Positions 26,548 through 35,231 of a DNA stretch of 64,000 nucleotides are shown here, piece after piece. Location of the stretch: positions 744,001 through 808,000 of the forward strand of contig CP048685.1 in NCBI GenBank assembly GCA_015698285.1. Direction: 5' to 3'. This DNA is from Candidatus Nitronauta litoralis (GTDB taxonomy: Bacteria > Nitrospinota > Nitrospinia > Nitrospinales > Nitrospinaceae). The notes under the pieces were generated by a model. It worked only from the letters and a program-made list of their open reading frames with translations. It was not told the origin of the DNA and did not search any database. How positions within the stretch are numbered: the stretch's first letter is position 1; each line of letters begins with the position of its first letter. Position numbers and translations under genes: made by a program.

Positions 26548-29500
26548 TCACTCTGTTGTCGTTGGCGAATCGGGAATGAGGTCGGTGGGAGACTGGATTA
26601 TGCCCTGGAAAATGCCAACCACTTTTTTGCCGAGTGATGTGAAGGGGATTGGGTAGACTTCCGGGTTGTGGAAGCTGCCTTTGACTGTGTAATAGTTTTT
26701 AAACAGGCTTTGTTCATCGCCTGCGGTAATGATTTTACCGACCAATGGAATCTTGGTGAGGAACCGGTCGAGTTCCCGCAAGGGAGCGACACCCACGACT
26801 GTGTCCATTCGGAATCGCCCCATATCAAAATCACCCACCATCGACATGCGCTGGTCCGGCTCTTCAAACATGAAATTTTCCGTACGCGCCTGTCCTCTTT
26901 TAGATACAAAGTTCCCAAAAATATCAACGTAGGGTGTCGGTGGAAGTTTCATCTGCTTTGGTGTGATATTTCCCGAAAACCCGAACAGCTCGTTCAACCC
27001 ATGGCGCAACCGGTACGTCTGCAATTCACCTTTTGAAATATCAAAAGCTATTTCTCCATTCAAGTTGCTGAACATTTCCTTCAAATCTTTACCCTTGCTG
27101 TCCAGCTTTGCCTTGAACCAGTTGAGCTGACCATTCAGGCTGTCATCAAATATGGGACTAAAGATGCCGAGGAACCCTTCGGCCCTGATATTACTTGCGA
27201 GCACCAGCCCATCAAACTCGATTCGTTTCGGATCTTTTAAAGAAACGGTACCCTGTGCTTCAATCTGGTCTCTATTCGTCCGACCAACACTCAGCTTCTT
27301 GAAGTCAAAAACTTTACCCTTGAAAGACATATTGCCCTTCAGTCGTTTCAGGGTCCATTTTTTGAAATTGAACCGATCCAGTTCAATATCCACAGACCCC
27401 GAACCCTTGCTCAAAAGTTTTGAGGTACGCCACCAGCCAGGTTGTTCCAGTTCTTCCCGTGTTCCAGGTTCAGGCAACAGCTCACTGAAGTAAACACCGT
27501 CTCCCCGCAATTTCAATTCCAGTTGAGGGGCAGGGCCTGCATAATAGCGACCATTGAATTCGGTCCGGGTTTTACCCGATTCAAGTCGCCCTTTACTTAT
27601 TTCAACATTACTTCCCGTCCACTTGACATCCCCATCCACCGTAAAATTTTTCAAAAAACCTTCCGGCTTAAATTCCAGTTGTTTCAGGGTAGCGGTTCCT
27701 TTGTACAAGGCATCTTCCAATCGTCTCACATTCCCCTGCCCATCAAGACTCATTTGCACGATCCCACCAAAATTGTTTTGCAAAGCCGGAATGTACGGTG
27801 CCATGGGAAGAGTTTTAAAATCCTTCGCCTCCAGATGGGCTGAGAATTGCGGGTTGGATGGCTGCGCGATGCGAGCGTGACCGGAAACCTTATTATCCTC
27901 AAGTTCAAACGTCATTTCCTTTATATTCAATCCACCATCTGGCAACACGCGACCTATCATGGCTATTTTATTTGGCACTCCCTTGGGCTTGACCAACCAG
28001 TCTCCATAACGGTAATCGACCTGAGAAAGGTCGACATGATTTTCAAACTTCTTGTATTGCCGATTGCTCTGCCAGATAAATTCCATTTTGGCAAATCCAT
28101 CGTACCTGAGCGTTTCCAGAAAGGGTATGTCTGTGAAGTCTGATGGCTTAAACTCGGATGAACTTGCACGCAAGACCAGTTCCGGATTTTTGGAATTCAT
28201 GAACAGGTATTGCCCCTTGATTTTTACTGGTGAATCCCCGTACCAGGCTTCTTTGGTTTCTACGCGTATCTTGTTCTTGTCAAAAAATAAAATTCCGGAC
28301 ACACCCATCAGAGGTCGGAATCCGGATTTATGTTGCATGGTGACTTTTTTCAATTCCACAAGCCCGAGCGGCCCTGATGGCTCCAGACTGAATTCGGCAC
28401 CCTGACCCCGAAAATCAACCAGCACTTCACCTCCGGAAAAACTTACATTTTCCAGTACTGATTTAAACCTTCCCAGCAGTGAATCAGATGCCAGCTCTGC
28501 CGCTTCCAGCAACCCCAACTTTACTTTGCCATAAACCCGGCGTATTGGGCTTCCCTTTGCAAGCGTTGTCTCACCTGCCAGGTCAACGATCTTGTGTGGC
28601 CCTAGATTTCCGGAAAAACCTTCAAGCTTAACTTCCCAGGGAGGAGCATCATTAATCTCTTTCAATACAATATTATCCGGCCTGTTAGTGAATCGAATCC
28701 TGCCATTGATGTTTTCAAATGGCTTGGTCAGTTGATCCTGTTTAAAGGAAGCATTCTCGAGTAGCATCGCTCCTTCGATTTCCAGTTTATTCGGTTCTTC
28801 AAGGGGTCCCCGGAAATGCAAGTGAACACTGCCCTCTCCTTTCAAGTCCTTGAAAAAGGCAAGTTGATTTTCAAACGACCGCGTGTCCATAACCTGCCGG
28901 AGAATGCCCTTCAACTCCTCGAGTTTGAATTGCCCGTCAACAGTCCAGCTCACTACTGGATGATTCATCACCGATGTGACATTTCCCGATAAACCCGAAA
29001 TCAGGAAGTCCTGATATTGGGCCTGACTGATATTGATAGCATTTTTTTCCGGCATTAACTTGAGTCCGCCCGTTACCTGCTTCAGTTTTGGCAGTTCTGA
29101 TCCAAAATCGACCTTGTTCAAAACCAGTTCCGCGCTAAGACGTTTCAGGTTTTCCGGACGGGCCAGATGATTTAACTGGTCAAGAGTCCCGTTAAAATCA
29201 AACGATCGAATTTCAAGCATTCCTTTTTCAAATCGTTTCTGAAATGCGGTGTGTGTTTTTGGAAAAAATAATTTAAAAGGCAATAGCTCCTGGGTTCTCT
29301 CGACAGCAAAGGGAGTACTCGAAACTTTCAACCTCACCTCCGGGTTTTTCTTTGAGTGGCCTGCATAAGCCCCTTTGACTTTGAAGTCAAAGGCGCCAAA
29401 GCGATAGTCCAGGCGATTGAACTCAACAAGATCCGGTTTGACGGTCACGTCAAAATCGATAGCACTCTCTGGAGATTCAGGAAATCGAAACCGTTCTGGA

Positions 29501-30384
29501 GACAGAGCCTTATGGTTTCGGGAAATAAAAACTTTGCCTTGATAGTTCACGCTCTTTCCAGGATTCCAGACGAACTCAGAATCTGTGGACAAGGATTTTT
29601 CGGTTGGAAGAATGGCAAACACCTTATCTAGATACTTTCCAAACAAAGGGATGTGACCACCAACCAGCTGCAGGCTGCCCTGCAATTCAGGATCTCCCGG
29701 GTTTTCATCCGATTCTTGCCAACGCCCGTTTATTCTAAAGGGTGATTTCAAATCATGCGGCCCATCCATATTGCCCTCAAGGGAAAACAACAGGGCTGAT
29801 TCTAGGATGGGTTTTGATAGAGAAGCATTAACATTCTCCGCCACCAACCGGATAGGAGCTTTTTCAGAAATCCAGGGATCAACAAATATCAGTGTTGCAT
29901 CTTTAATATCCAGACGACGCACACGCTTCCAGTTTTCTCCCAGTTTCCCTTTAGCGTTCATAGTATCGGTGCGAAAATCCCCTAACCCTTCAATAGCCCA
30001 GCCACGTCTGCCTTGCCGCGTGACCTTAAGCCTGGCACCATGAAAACTGACTTTCTGGATTTGGGCATTCTGATTTAAAAGTGACCAAAGCCCCATGGTC
30101 ACACCTGCCTGGACTGCAGTGAACGTTTCAGACGGTTTCGCTGGATCGCTTAATACAAGGTTGTGCAACTTCAACCCAACACCTTCAGAAAAATCCAGGC
30201 TGATGGTTTTTATATTGACCTGCCGTTGGGTGAGTTCCTGAAGTTGTTCAACCACCAACATCTTTAAATTTTCAAGGTCGCGGAATTGCAGATACACCAA
30301 CCCTGCTACAATAGCGACAAGGCCGATCAATCCAAAGAAAACACTATAAAAACGTTTACGGGTAATTAGGGGCACGGAACCCAT
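26548..30384 (-). CDS. AsmA/YhdP-like giant periplasmic protein
   Basis: 1278 residues. A single N-terminal membrane helix (VFFGLIGLVAIVAGLVYL) is followed by a very long beta-rich extracytoplasmic region (DUF3971/AsmA-like), and the C-terminus has the family's low-complexity end (NPEVYPIPFTSLGKKVVGIFQG). Members of the AsmA group (YhdP, TamB, YdbH) are bridge-like proteins that move phospholipids between inner and outer membrane; this supports a diderm envelope. It faces oadG and diverges from rlmB. The ATG at 30384 is one of several possible near-N-terminal starts. Which AsmA paralogue it is cannot be decided by eye. Confidence 0.82.
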   Translation of the reverse strand: MGSVPLITRKRFYSVFFGLIGLVAIVAGLVYLQFRDLENLKMLVVEQLQELTQRQVNIKTISLDFSEGVGLKLHNLVLSDPAKPSETFTAVQAGVTMGLWSLLNQNAQIQKVSFHGARLKVTRQGRRGWAIEGLGDFRTDTMNAKGKLGENWKRVRRLDIKDATLIFVDPWISEKAPIRLVAENVNASLSKPILESALLFSLEGNMDGPHDLKSPFRINGRWQESDENPGDPELQGSLQLVGGHIPLFGKYLDKVFAILPTEKSLSTDSEFVWNPGKSVNYQGKVFISRNHKALSPERFRFPESPESAIDFDVTVKPDLVEFNRLDYRFGAFDFKVKGAYAGHSKKNPEVRLKVSSTPFAVERTQELLPFKLFFPKTHTAFQKRFEKGMLEIRSFDFNGTLDQLNHLARPENLKRLSAELVLNKVDFGSELPKLKQVTGGLKLMPEKNAINISQAQYQDFLISGLSGNVTSVMNHPVVSWTVDGQFKLEELKGILRQVMDTRSFENQLAFFKDLKGEGSVHLHFRGPLEEPNKLEIEGAMLLENASFKQDQLTKPFENINGRIRFTNRPDNIVLKEINDAPPWEVKLEGFSGNLGPHKIVDLAGETTLAKGSPIRRVYGKVKLGLLEAAELASDSLLGRFKSVLENVSFSGGEVLVDFRGQGAEFSLEPSGPLGLVELKKVTMQHKSGFRPLMGVSGILFFDKNKIRVETKEAWYGDSPVKIKGQYLFMNSKNPELVLRASSSEFKPSDFTDIPFLETLRYDGFAKMEFIWQSNRQYKKFENHVDLSQVDYRYGDWLVKPKGVPNKIAMIGRVLPDGGLNIKEMTFELEDNKVSGHARIAQPSNPQFSAHLEAKDFKTLPMAPYIPALQNNFGGIVQMSLDGQGNVRRLEDALYKGTATLKQLEFKPEGFLKNFTVDGDVKWTGSNVEISKGRLESGKTRTEFNGRYYAGPAPQLELKLRGDGVYFSELLPEPGTREELEQPGWWRTSKLLSKGSGSVDIELDRFNFKKWTLKRLKGNMSFKGKVFDFKKLSVGRTNRDQIEAQGTVSLKDPKRIEFDGLVLASNIRAEGFLGIFSPIFDDSLNGQLNWFKAKLDSKGKDLKEMFSNLNGEIAFDISKGELQTYRLRHGLNELFGFSGNITPKQMKLPPTPYVDIFGNFVSKRGQARTENFMFEEPDQRMSMVGDFDMGRFRMDTVVGVAPLRELDRFLTKIPLVGKIITAGDEQSLFKNYYTVKGSFHNPEVYPIPFTSLGKKVVGIFQGIIQSPTDLIPDSPTTTE

Positions 30385-30713
30385 GGAAGGCCTGAAAGTT
30401 TTTTCAACTTCCAGACAAAAGTCTGCTAGGTTTGTGGAAGACCCGATCCTGAACCGGAACAGTGAAGGTAATTCTTGAATGATTGATCAGGGGTCGGACA
30501 GATTACTACCGGACATCTCGAACGATTCAATTGCTTTCCCTTCGGCAAGCCGGGAACCCTTAAAAAATAGGTCGTTCCTTGCCAAAAATCATATTGGGAT
30601 GTCTTAATACAGTATAAAATGATGGCAGCTAATATTCAATGACCCCGTCGCCTTGGAGATGACTACCTAAGGTTTTGATTTTAATATAAAACCCTGTTTC
30701 AACGGATAACTCA
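30385..30713. other. Intergenic region between yhdP-like gene and rlmB
   Basis: 329 bases between divergent genes, so promoters for both are expected. AT-rich TATAAA-containing stretches are present near 30616-30622 and 30682-30690, but none has a convincing -35 at the right distance. No RNA gene or repeat was recognised. Confidence 0.4.
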
Positions 30714-31460
30714 ATGACCGCTTCACCCAAAACTGAAATGATCATGGGACTTCACCCTGTCCGCAAAGCATTGGAATCGGGTAATCGCGCCTGCGAAAAA
30801 CTGGTAGTCGCTTCCGGAAGCCCGAAAAACAGGCTGCATCCGATTCTGGATCTGGCTCGCAAAAAGGGCGTTCCGGTGGAAACCCTCTCGCCTTCAGTAT
30901 TCCAGAAACGATATAAGGATAAAAATAATCAAAACCTGGTCGGATACTTCGCGGTTCGACGATCCCAGAATCTGGAAGAACTGCTTGAAGCTACTTCACA
31001 TTATAAAAACCCCATCGTGGTTATCCTGGATGAGATCCAGGACCCACAAAACCTCGGTGCCGTGCTTCGCTCAGCCGAAGTGCTGGGTTTGCAGGGCGCG
31101 ATTATCCCCAACCGCCGGGCAGCACCCCTCAATGCCACTGCCGCCAAATGCGCCTCCGGCGCATTGGAAATCCTGCCGGTGGCCACCGTCACCAATCTGG
31201 TCCGAGCAGCGGAAGAACTGAAAGAAAACGGGTACTGGGTGGTCGGTCTAGATCCGGAGGGCCCAACCGATTGTGGATCGTTTGAATTTAATTTTCCCCT
31301 GGCTCTGGTACTGGGTGGAGAGGCGAAGGGGATTCGTCCTCTGCTCAAAAAAACCTGCGACGCAACGATCAAGATTCCCATGCAAGGACAGGTGGAATCC
31401 TTAAACGCCTCCGCAGCTGCAGCCATTGTTTTTTACGAAGCCTGCGGCAAACGGAAATAA
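30714..31460 (+). CDS. rlmB: 23S rRNA (guanosine-2'-O-)-methyltransferase, TrmH/SpoU family
   Basis: 248 residues, the family's usual length. An N-terminal L30e-like substrate-binding domain (MGLHPVRKALESG) precedes the knotted SPOUT domain with its three motifs: DEIQDPQNLGAVLRSAE, LVLGGEAKGIRPLL and IPMQGQVESLNASAAAAI. It 2'-O-methylates G2251 (E. coli numbering) of 23S rRNA using SAM. It converges with rpsU across a shared bidirectional terminator. Confidence 0.93.
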   Translation: MTASPKTEMIMGLHPVRKALESGNRACEKLVVASGSPKNRLHPILDLARKKGVPVETLSPSVFQKRYKDKNNQNLVGYFAVRRSQNLEELLEATSHYKNPIVVILDEIQDPQNLGAVLRSAEVLGLQGAIIPNRRAAPLNATAAKCASGALEILPVATVTNLVRAAEELKENGYWVVGLDPEGPTDCGSFEFNFPLALVLGGEAKGIRPLLKKTCDATIKIPMQGQVESLNASAAAAIVFYEACGKRK

Positions 31461-31461
31461 A

Positions 31462-31494
31462 AAAACGGCCGGAGCAATCTGCCCCGACCGTTTT
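31462..31494. terminator. Bidirectional rho-independent terminator between rlmB and rpsU
   Basis: A 15-base stem (AAAACGGCCGGAGCA with TGCCCCGACCGTTTT, allowing two non-Watson-Crick positions) encloses the loop ATC. The A-run on the left and T-run on the right give both strands a U-tract after the hairpin. Confidence 0.85.
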
Positions 31495-31519
31495 CCAGTT
31501 TTCTTTTTTACCTCTTACA

Positions 31520-31720
31520 TTACATACCGCCGCCCCCGCGCCGCATGGCGGACTTGCGTTTTTTCTTGGCTTCCTTCTGCTTCCGTTTTTTCTTAACAGA
31601 AGGTTTTTCGTAAAAGCGCCGACGTTTTAATTCCTTGAGTAATCCTTCTTTCGTCATCTGGCGCTTGAGCGCCTTCAGCGCTTTATCAACCTGATTCTGG
31701 TGTACTGTGACTTCCAGCAA
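31520..31720 (-). CDS. rpsU: Small ribosomal subunit protein bS21, TTG start
   Basis: 66 residues. ALKALKRQMTKEGLLKELKRRRFYEKPS is collinear with bS21, whose RRxFYEKPS core is diagnostic; the tail is very basic and ends in a Gly run. bS21 sits near the 3' end of 16S rRNA and helps initiation. No ATG is available: the start appears to be TTG at 31720, ten bases downstream of a full AGGAGG (31731-31736). A weak start codon with a strong ribosome site may tune its level. Confidence 0.93.
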   Translation of the reverse strand: MLEVTVHQNQVDKALKALKRQMTKEGLLKELKRRRFYEKPSVKKKRKQKEAKKKRKSAMRRGGGGM

Positions 31721-31901
31721 AAAGCAACAACCTCCTTTATTATGGAATAGCGGGCTTTAATGTGGGAAGCTGTCTGTAAGAGTTAACCTCTTCCCGCTTC
31801 ACCCGGCAGGCGTCCCTGGGACACGCTGTGATCGAAAATCGAAGTGGGTATTATCTTTCATCAAAAGAATAATGTCAATATAACGAGCCTCCGGTGACAC
31901 C

Positions 31902-33095
31902 ATGATCCGTCCATTAATGTTCACTTACCTGTTGTATTACTTGATGTTCCTCCCTTTGCAGGCGCTGGGAGAGGATTACGCAGTCCCCAACGGCGGTTCC
32001 CCTTACCGCAGCTTATCTGACTTAAAGGACAACCAGATCCTGCACCTTCCCACTGGTGTGCTGGTTTCCAAAAAACAGATGCTGGATACGATTGCGGCCG
32101 CCCGGGTCATCTATATCGGTGAAACGCACGACAATATCGAAGCACACCGTGTGCAGCTTGAAATCCTGAAAGCCGTTTCAGACCGGTTCCCAGGCAAGGT
32201 GGCGGTCGGGATGGAAATGTTTCGGCGGTCCGCTCAACCTGTTCTCGACCAATGGCACCGAGGGCAAGTCCCGGACAAAGAATTTAACAATTTGTTTAGG
32301 CAAAATTGGGGAGGTGGGTACCGGCTGTATCTGCCGATTACTGATTTTATGAAAAGCAGTCAAATTCCCATAATCGGATTGAAATCCTCCACAGATACTG
32401 AACAAATGCTCAGGGAAGAGGGACTGAACACGCCTGGACTACCCACACTCGATTTGACTGATCCGTATCACAATGCTTACTCGATGTCCCTGTTCGGTGC
32501 AAACAAGGATCATGCGCCCGAGGTTCTGAAACCTTACCAGATGCTGGTGCTGTGGGAAGAATCGATGGCCCAGTCGGTAGCGGAGTTTTTATCAAATCCG
32601 GAATATGCGGACTTTAAACTGGTCGTGCTGGCGGGTGGTTTTCATGTCCAGTATGGCTATGGAATACCCAAGCGCGCGTTTCGAAGAGTGCCCCATGCCT
32701 ATACAATCGTTTTGCCACACATCACCCAAACACCTGAAGAATTGAAAGATCGTGAAATGAAAGTCGACCCGGTTTCAATTCCCCTCTACAGTGCCGATTT
32801 TGTATGGGCGGTTTCTTATGTTGTGGAACAGGACAATGGAATCAAACTGGGTGTGATGCTGCAGGAGAAAGAAGACGACGGACTGTGGGTCACCTCTGTC
32901 ATGGAAAGCTCAAACGGGAAGCGCCTGGGAATACAAAAAGACGATAAGATCGTCAGCATGGATGGCAGCCCGATCACCAACATTGACGACTTGCGTGAAT
33001 TACTTAAGACAAAATCTAATGGCGATGCAGTGACTGTTAGAGTTCGAAGAGGAGACGAGCCTCATACCCTCAGTGGCAACCTTAAAGGGAAATAA
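31902..33095 (+). CDS. ChaN-family (haem-binding uptake) protein fused to a C-terminal PDZ domain
   Basis: 397 residues. A hydrophobic N-terminus (LLYYLMFLPLQALGE) looks like a signal peptide without a lipobox cysteine. The ChaN/Haem_bd_uptake domain (residues ~65-280) has VIYIGETHDNIEAHRVQ, VGMEMFRRSAQPVLD and VLAGGFHVQYGYGIP; this family has been linked to haem or iron handling and shares the EreA-like fold. Residues ~310-395 form a PDZ domain (RLGIQKDDKIVSMDGSPI), which typically binds protein C-termini. Likely periplasmic. The biochemical role is not established. Confidence 0.8.
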   Translation: MIRPLMFTYLLYYLMFLPLQALGEDYAVPNGGSPYRSLSDLKDNQILHLPTGVLVSKKQMLDTIAAARVIYIGETHDNIEAHRVQLEILKAVSDRFPGKVAVGMEMFRRSAQPVLDQWHRGQVPDKEFNNLFRQNWGGGYRLYLPITDFMKSSQIPIIGLKSSTDTEQMLREEGLNTPGLPTLDLTDPYHNAYSMSLFGANKDHAPEVLKPYQMLVLWEESMAQSVAEFLSNPEYADFKLVVLAGGFHVQYGYGIPKRAFRRVPHAYTIVLPHITQTPEELKDREMKVDPVSIPLYSADFVWAVSYVVEQDNGIKLGVMLQEKEDDGLWVTSVMESSNGKRLGIQKDDKIVSMDGSPITNIDDLRELLKTKSNGDAVTVRVRRGDEPHTLSGNLKGK

Positions 33096-33113
33096 TCTTG
33101 TTGTGATAAAAAG

Positions 33114-33554
33114 ATGAAAGCGATAAAAAACTCTATCGTTTACCAAAAATTTAAATCCTATCCTGAGCCCTTTCAATCGAAACTTCTGTTCCTCCGGCAA
33201 TTGGTGTTCGACACTGTGCAAGAAGCCGAAGGAATAGAAAACCTGGAAGAAACCTTAAAATGGGGCGAACCCAGTTATATTTCGAACAGTGGCAGCACAC
33301 TCCGAATGGATTACAAGAAATCAAAACCAAATCAATATGCTTTATATTTCCATTGCCAGACAAAACTGGTAGATACCTTTAAAGAACTTTATTGTGACAA
33401 GTTTAATTTTGAAGGAAACCGGGCAATTATTTTTAACGAAGATGACGAGATTCCTATCAAGGAAATAAAACATTGCATCGCCATGACCCTGACCTATCAC
33501 CGCATTAAACACCTTCCTTTGCTGGGCGCAGGAAAAAAATCACCTTCCAAATAA
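33114..33554 (+). CDS. DUF1801-domain protein
   Basis: 146 residues, matching the DUF1801 (YdhG-like) fold: ETLKWGEPSYI near residue 50, then a YALYFHCQTKLVDTFKELY stretch and conserved hydrophobic C-terminal helix. The family is small, cytoplasmic and of unknown function. It starts 18 bases after the ChaN-PDZ gene, so probably shares its transcript, and ends at a strong terminator. Confidence 0.78.
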   Translation: MKAIKNSIVYQKFKSYPEPFQSKLLFLRQLVFDTVQEAEGIENLEETLKWGEPSYISNSGSTLRMDYKKSKPNQYALYFHCQTKLVDTFKELYCDKFNFEGNRAIIFNEDDEIPIKEIKHCIAMTLTYHRIKHLPLLGAGKKSPSK

Positions 33555-33589
33555 AAAAGAGGCTGGGCCCGAAGGCTCAGACTCTTTTT
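33554..33589. terminator. Bidirectional terminator between DUF1801 gene and msrAB
   Basis: Stem AAAAAGAG-G-CTGGGCC pairs with GGCTCAG-A-CTCTTTTT around a CGAA tetraloop, with one mismatch and one G-U pair. A long T-run follows on the plus strand and an A-run precedes it, serving both converging genes. Confidence 0.86.
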
Positions 33590-33608
33590 CTTTTTTTTGT
33601 CGACTCGC

Positions 33609-34853
33609 TCAGGTCGATTTCTTTGCATTGGGAAACAGCGAGAGATATTCGCCATAACCTTCCTGTTCCATTTTGTCCACTGGGATGAACCTCAAACTGG
33701 CGGAATTGATGCAATAGCGCAGGCCAGTGGTATTTTTGGGTCCGTCGTCAAACAGATGACCGAGATGTGAGTCGGCGTGCTTCGAACGGACTTCCGTTCG
33801 TACCATGAAAAAGGTGGAGTCCTTTTTCTCAATGATATTTTCAGCCACCAGCGGGCGGTCGAAGGAAGGCCAGCCGGTACCGGACTCAAACTTGTTGATA
33901 GAACTGAACAGCGGCTCACCGGACACGATGTCAACGTAGATGCCAGCCTCGTGGTTGTCCCAGTATTCATTTTTGAAGGGAGACTCGGTGCCTTCTTTCT
34001 GCGTTACCTTGTATTGCAAATCCGTCAGCCGCTTTTTCAATTCATCGTCAGACGGTTTTGTATAGGAATCTTTCATGGTAGATACCTTTATTGGTACACC
34101 TTCAACATTGGTTTTGGATAAGGACTGGTTCTTCCGAGACAGACCTGCACGGGCAGCCGTTGCTGAAGATTGAGATTTAAATGAAGCCTTTTGGATTCTA
34201 TATTCGCGGTCTTCTCCCCAGTGCTTGTCGATGAACTGGTCGCGCCCGGAACCATACCGGTAAGAATGATATCGAACCGGGCTCTTCCTAAAAAAATCCT
34301 GATGATATTCTTCCGCCGGGTAAAACTCGTTCACTTTAACAATGGGGGTGACTATTTTACCATCAAAACGACCGCTTTTAATGATACGGTCTTTTGAAGC
34401 CCCGGCCAGCATTTTCTGATGATCGTCATGATAAAAAATTGCTGTTGTGTACTGGTGACCCCGGTCGACAAACTGACCACCATCATCGGTAGGATCAATA
34501 TTCCGCCAGAAAATTTCAAGCAGGTCCTTGTAAGTGACTTTTTCCGGATCATAGGTGATCTGCACCGCTTCCAGATGCCGGGTTTGACCTCGCGCCACTT
34601 CTTTATATGTAGGGTTCTTCTTTTCTCCACCCGTAAAACCTGAGATGACCTGACCCACTCCATTGATCTCCTCGAAGGGTGTCTCCATGCACCAGAAACA
34701 ACCACCGGCAAAAGTCGCTTTTTGTAAATTTGAACTAGAAACCTTTTTAACCTGCTGAACGGGTTCTTCTCCCATTGAGAACGCGCTTAAATTGGTTAGC
34801 GCCAGAACCGCTACACCCGCAAAAATTATGGATATCAGGTTGGAGTTTTTCAT
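33609..34853 (-). CDS. msrAB: Exported MsrA-MsrB fusion, methionine sulfoxide reductase
   Basis: 414 residues. A hydrophobic signal sequence ([16 protein letters not shown]) precedes an MsrA domain with catalytic [13 protein letters not shown] and the [10 protein letters not shown] region, reducing the S-epimer of methionine sulfoxide. After a Ser/Lys-rich linker, the MsrB domain carries [13 protein letters not shown] and [13 protein letters not shown] with the catalytic Cys, reducing the R-epimer. The MsrB CxxC zinc pairs are absent, as in non-zinc MsrB forms. The ATG at 34853 has an AAGGA site; an ATG seven codons upstream does not. Likely repairs oxidised periplasmic proteins. No thioredoxin-like CcdA or TlpA partner is adjacent. 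Confidence 0.93.
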   Translation of the reverse strand: MKNSNLISIIFAGVAVLALTNLSAFSMGEEPVQQVKKVSSSNLQKATFAGGCFWCMETPFEEINGVGQVISGFTGGEKKNPTYKEVARGQTRHLEAVQITYDPEKVTYKDLLEIFWRNIDPTDDGGQFVDRGHQYTTAIFYHDDHQKMLAGASKDRIIKSGRFDGKIVTPIVKVNEFYPAEEYHQDFFRKSPVRYHSYRYGSGRDQFIDKHWGEDREYRIQKASFKSQSSATAARAGLSRKNQSLSKTNVEGVPIKVSTMKDSYTKPSDDELKKRLTDLQYKVTQKEGTESPFKNEYWDNHEAGIYVDIVSGEPLFSSINKFESGTGWPSFDRPLVAENIIEKKDSTFFMVRTEVRSKHADSHLGHLFDDGPKNTTGLRYCINSASLRFIPVDKMEQEGYGEYLSLFPNAKKST

Positions 34854-35231
34854 TTTCCTTGTCCTTTTTTTCATATCAGCTGCAAGAGCCTGGAATTTAT
34901 TTTAAAACGCCGCGTTTTTTACCTGCTGGTTGGTCGAGGTTGCCAACAACAACTTACAACCCGATCTGAGATCAATCATTATTTCCATCCATCCGTTTTC
35001 CAAGAATATCACAGACTGTTCTGCTCACATTTCAAGTCAGCCTCACAAAGCGTTAATTAACACTTAAGAATAGCCGGAGCCCCTGGACCACCCCCTCCAC
35101 AACCTGCCGGAAACAAATTGAGCCAATATAAACAATGGGTTACAATATAACCGTCTGAAGTTTGAGAAAGTCGGGCTTTTTCATATCCAGCCCACTTCAC
35201 ACTTTTCAAACAAAAAGGCAACGGAGGCGAC
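34854..35231. other. Intergenic region between msrAB and the 416-residue orphan gene
   Basis: About 380 bases between divergent genes. A good plus-strand promoter is listed separately. The remainder, including the msrAB leader, shows no RNA gene or repeat that I recognise. Confidence 0.4.
35118..35146 (+). promoter_or_regulatory. Sigma70-type promoter for the orphan gene at 35232
   Basis: TTGAGC (35118-35123) and TACAAT (35141-35146) are 17 bases apart, matching consensus at four and five of six positions. The predicted transcript start is about 80 bases ahead of the coding sequence. Confidence 0.5.
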
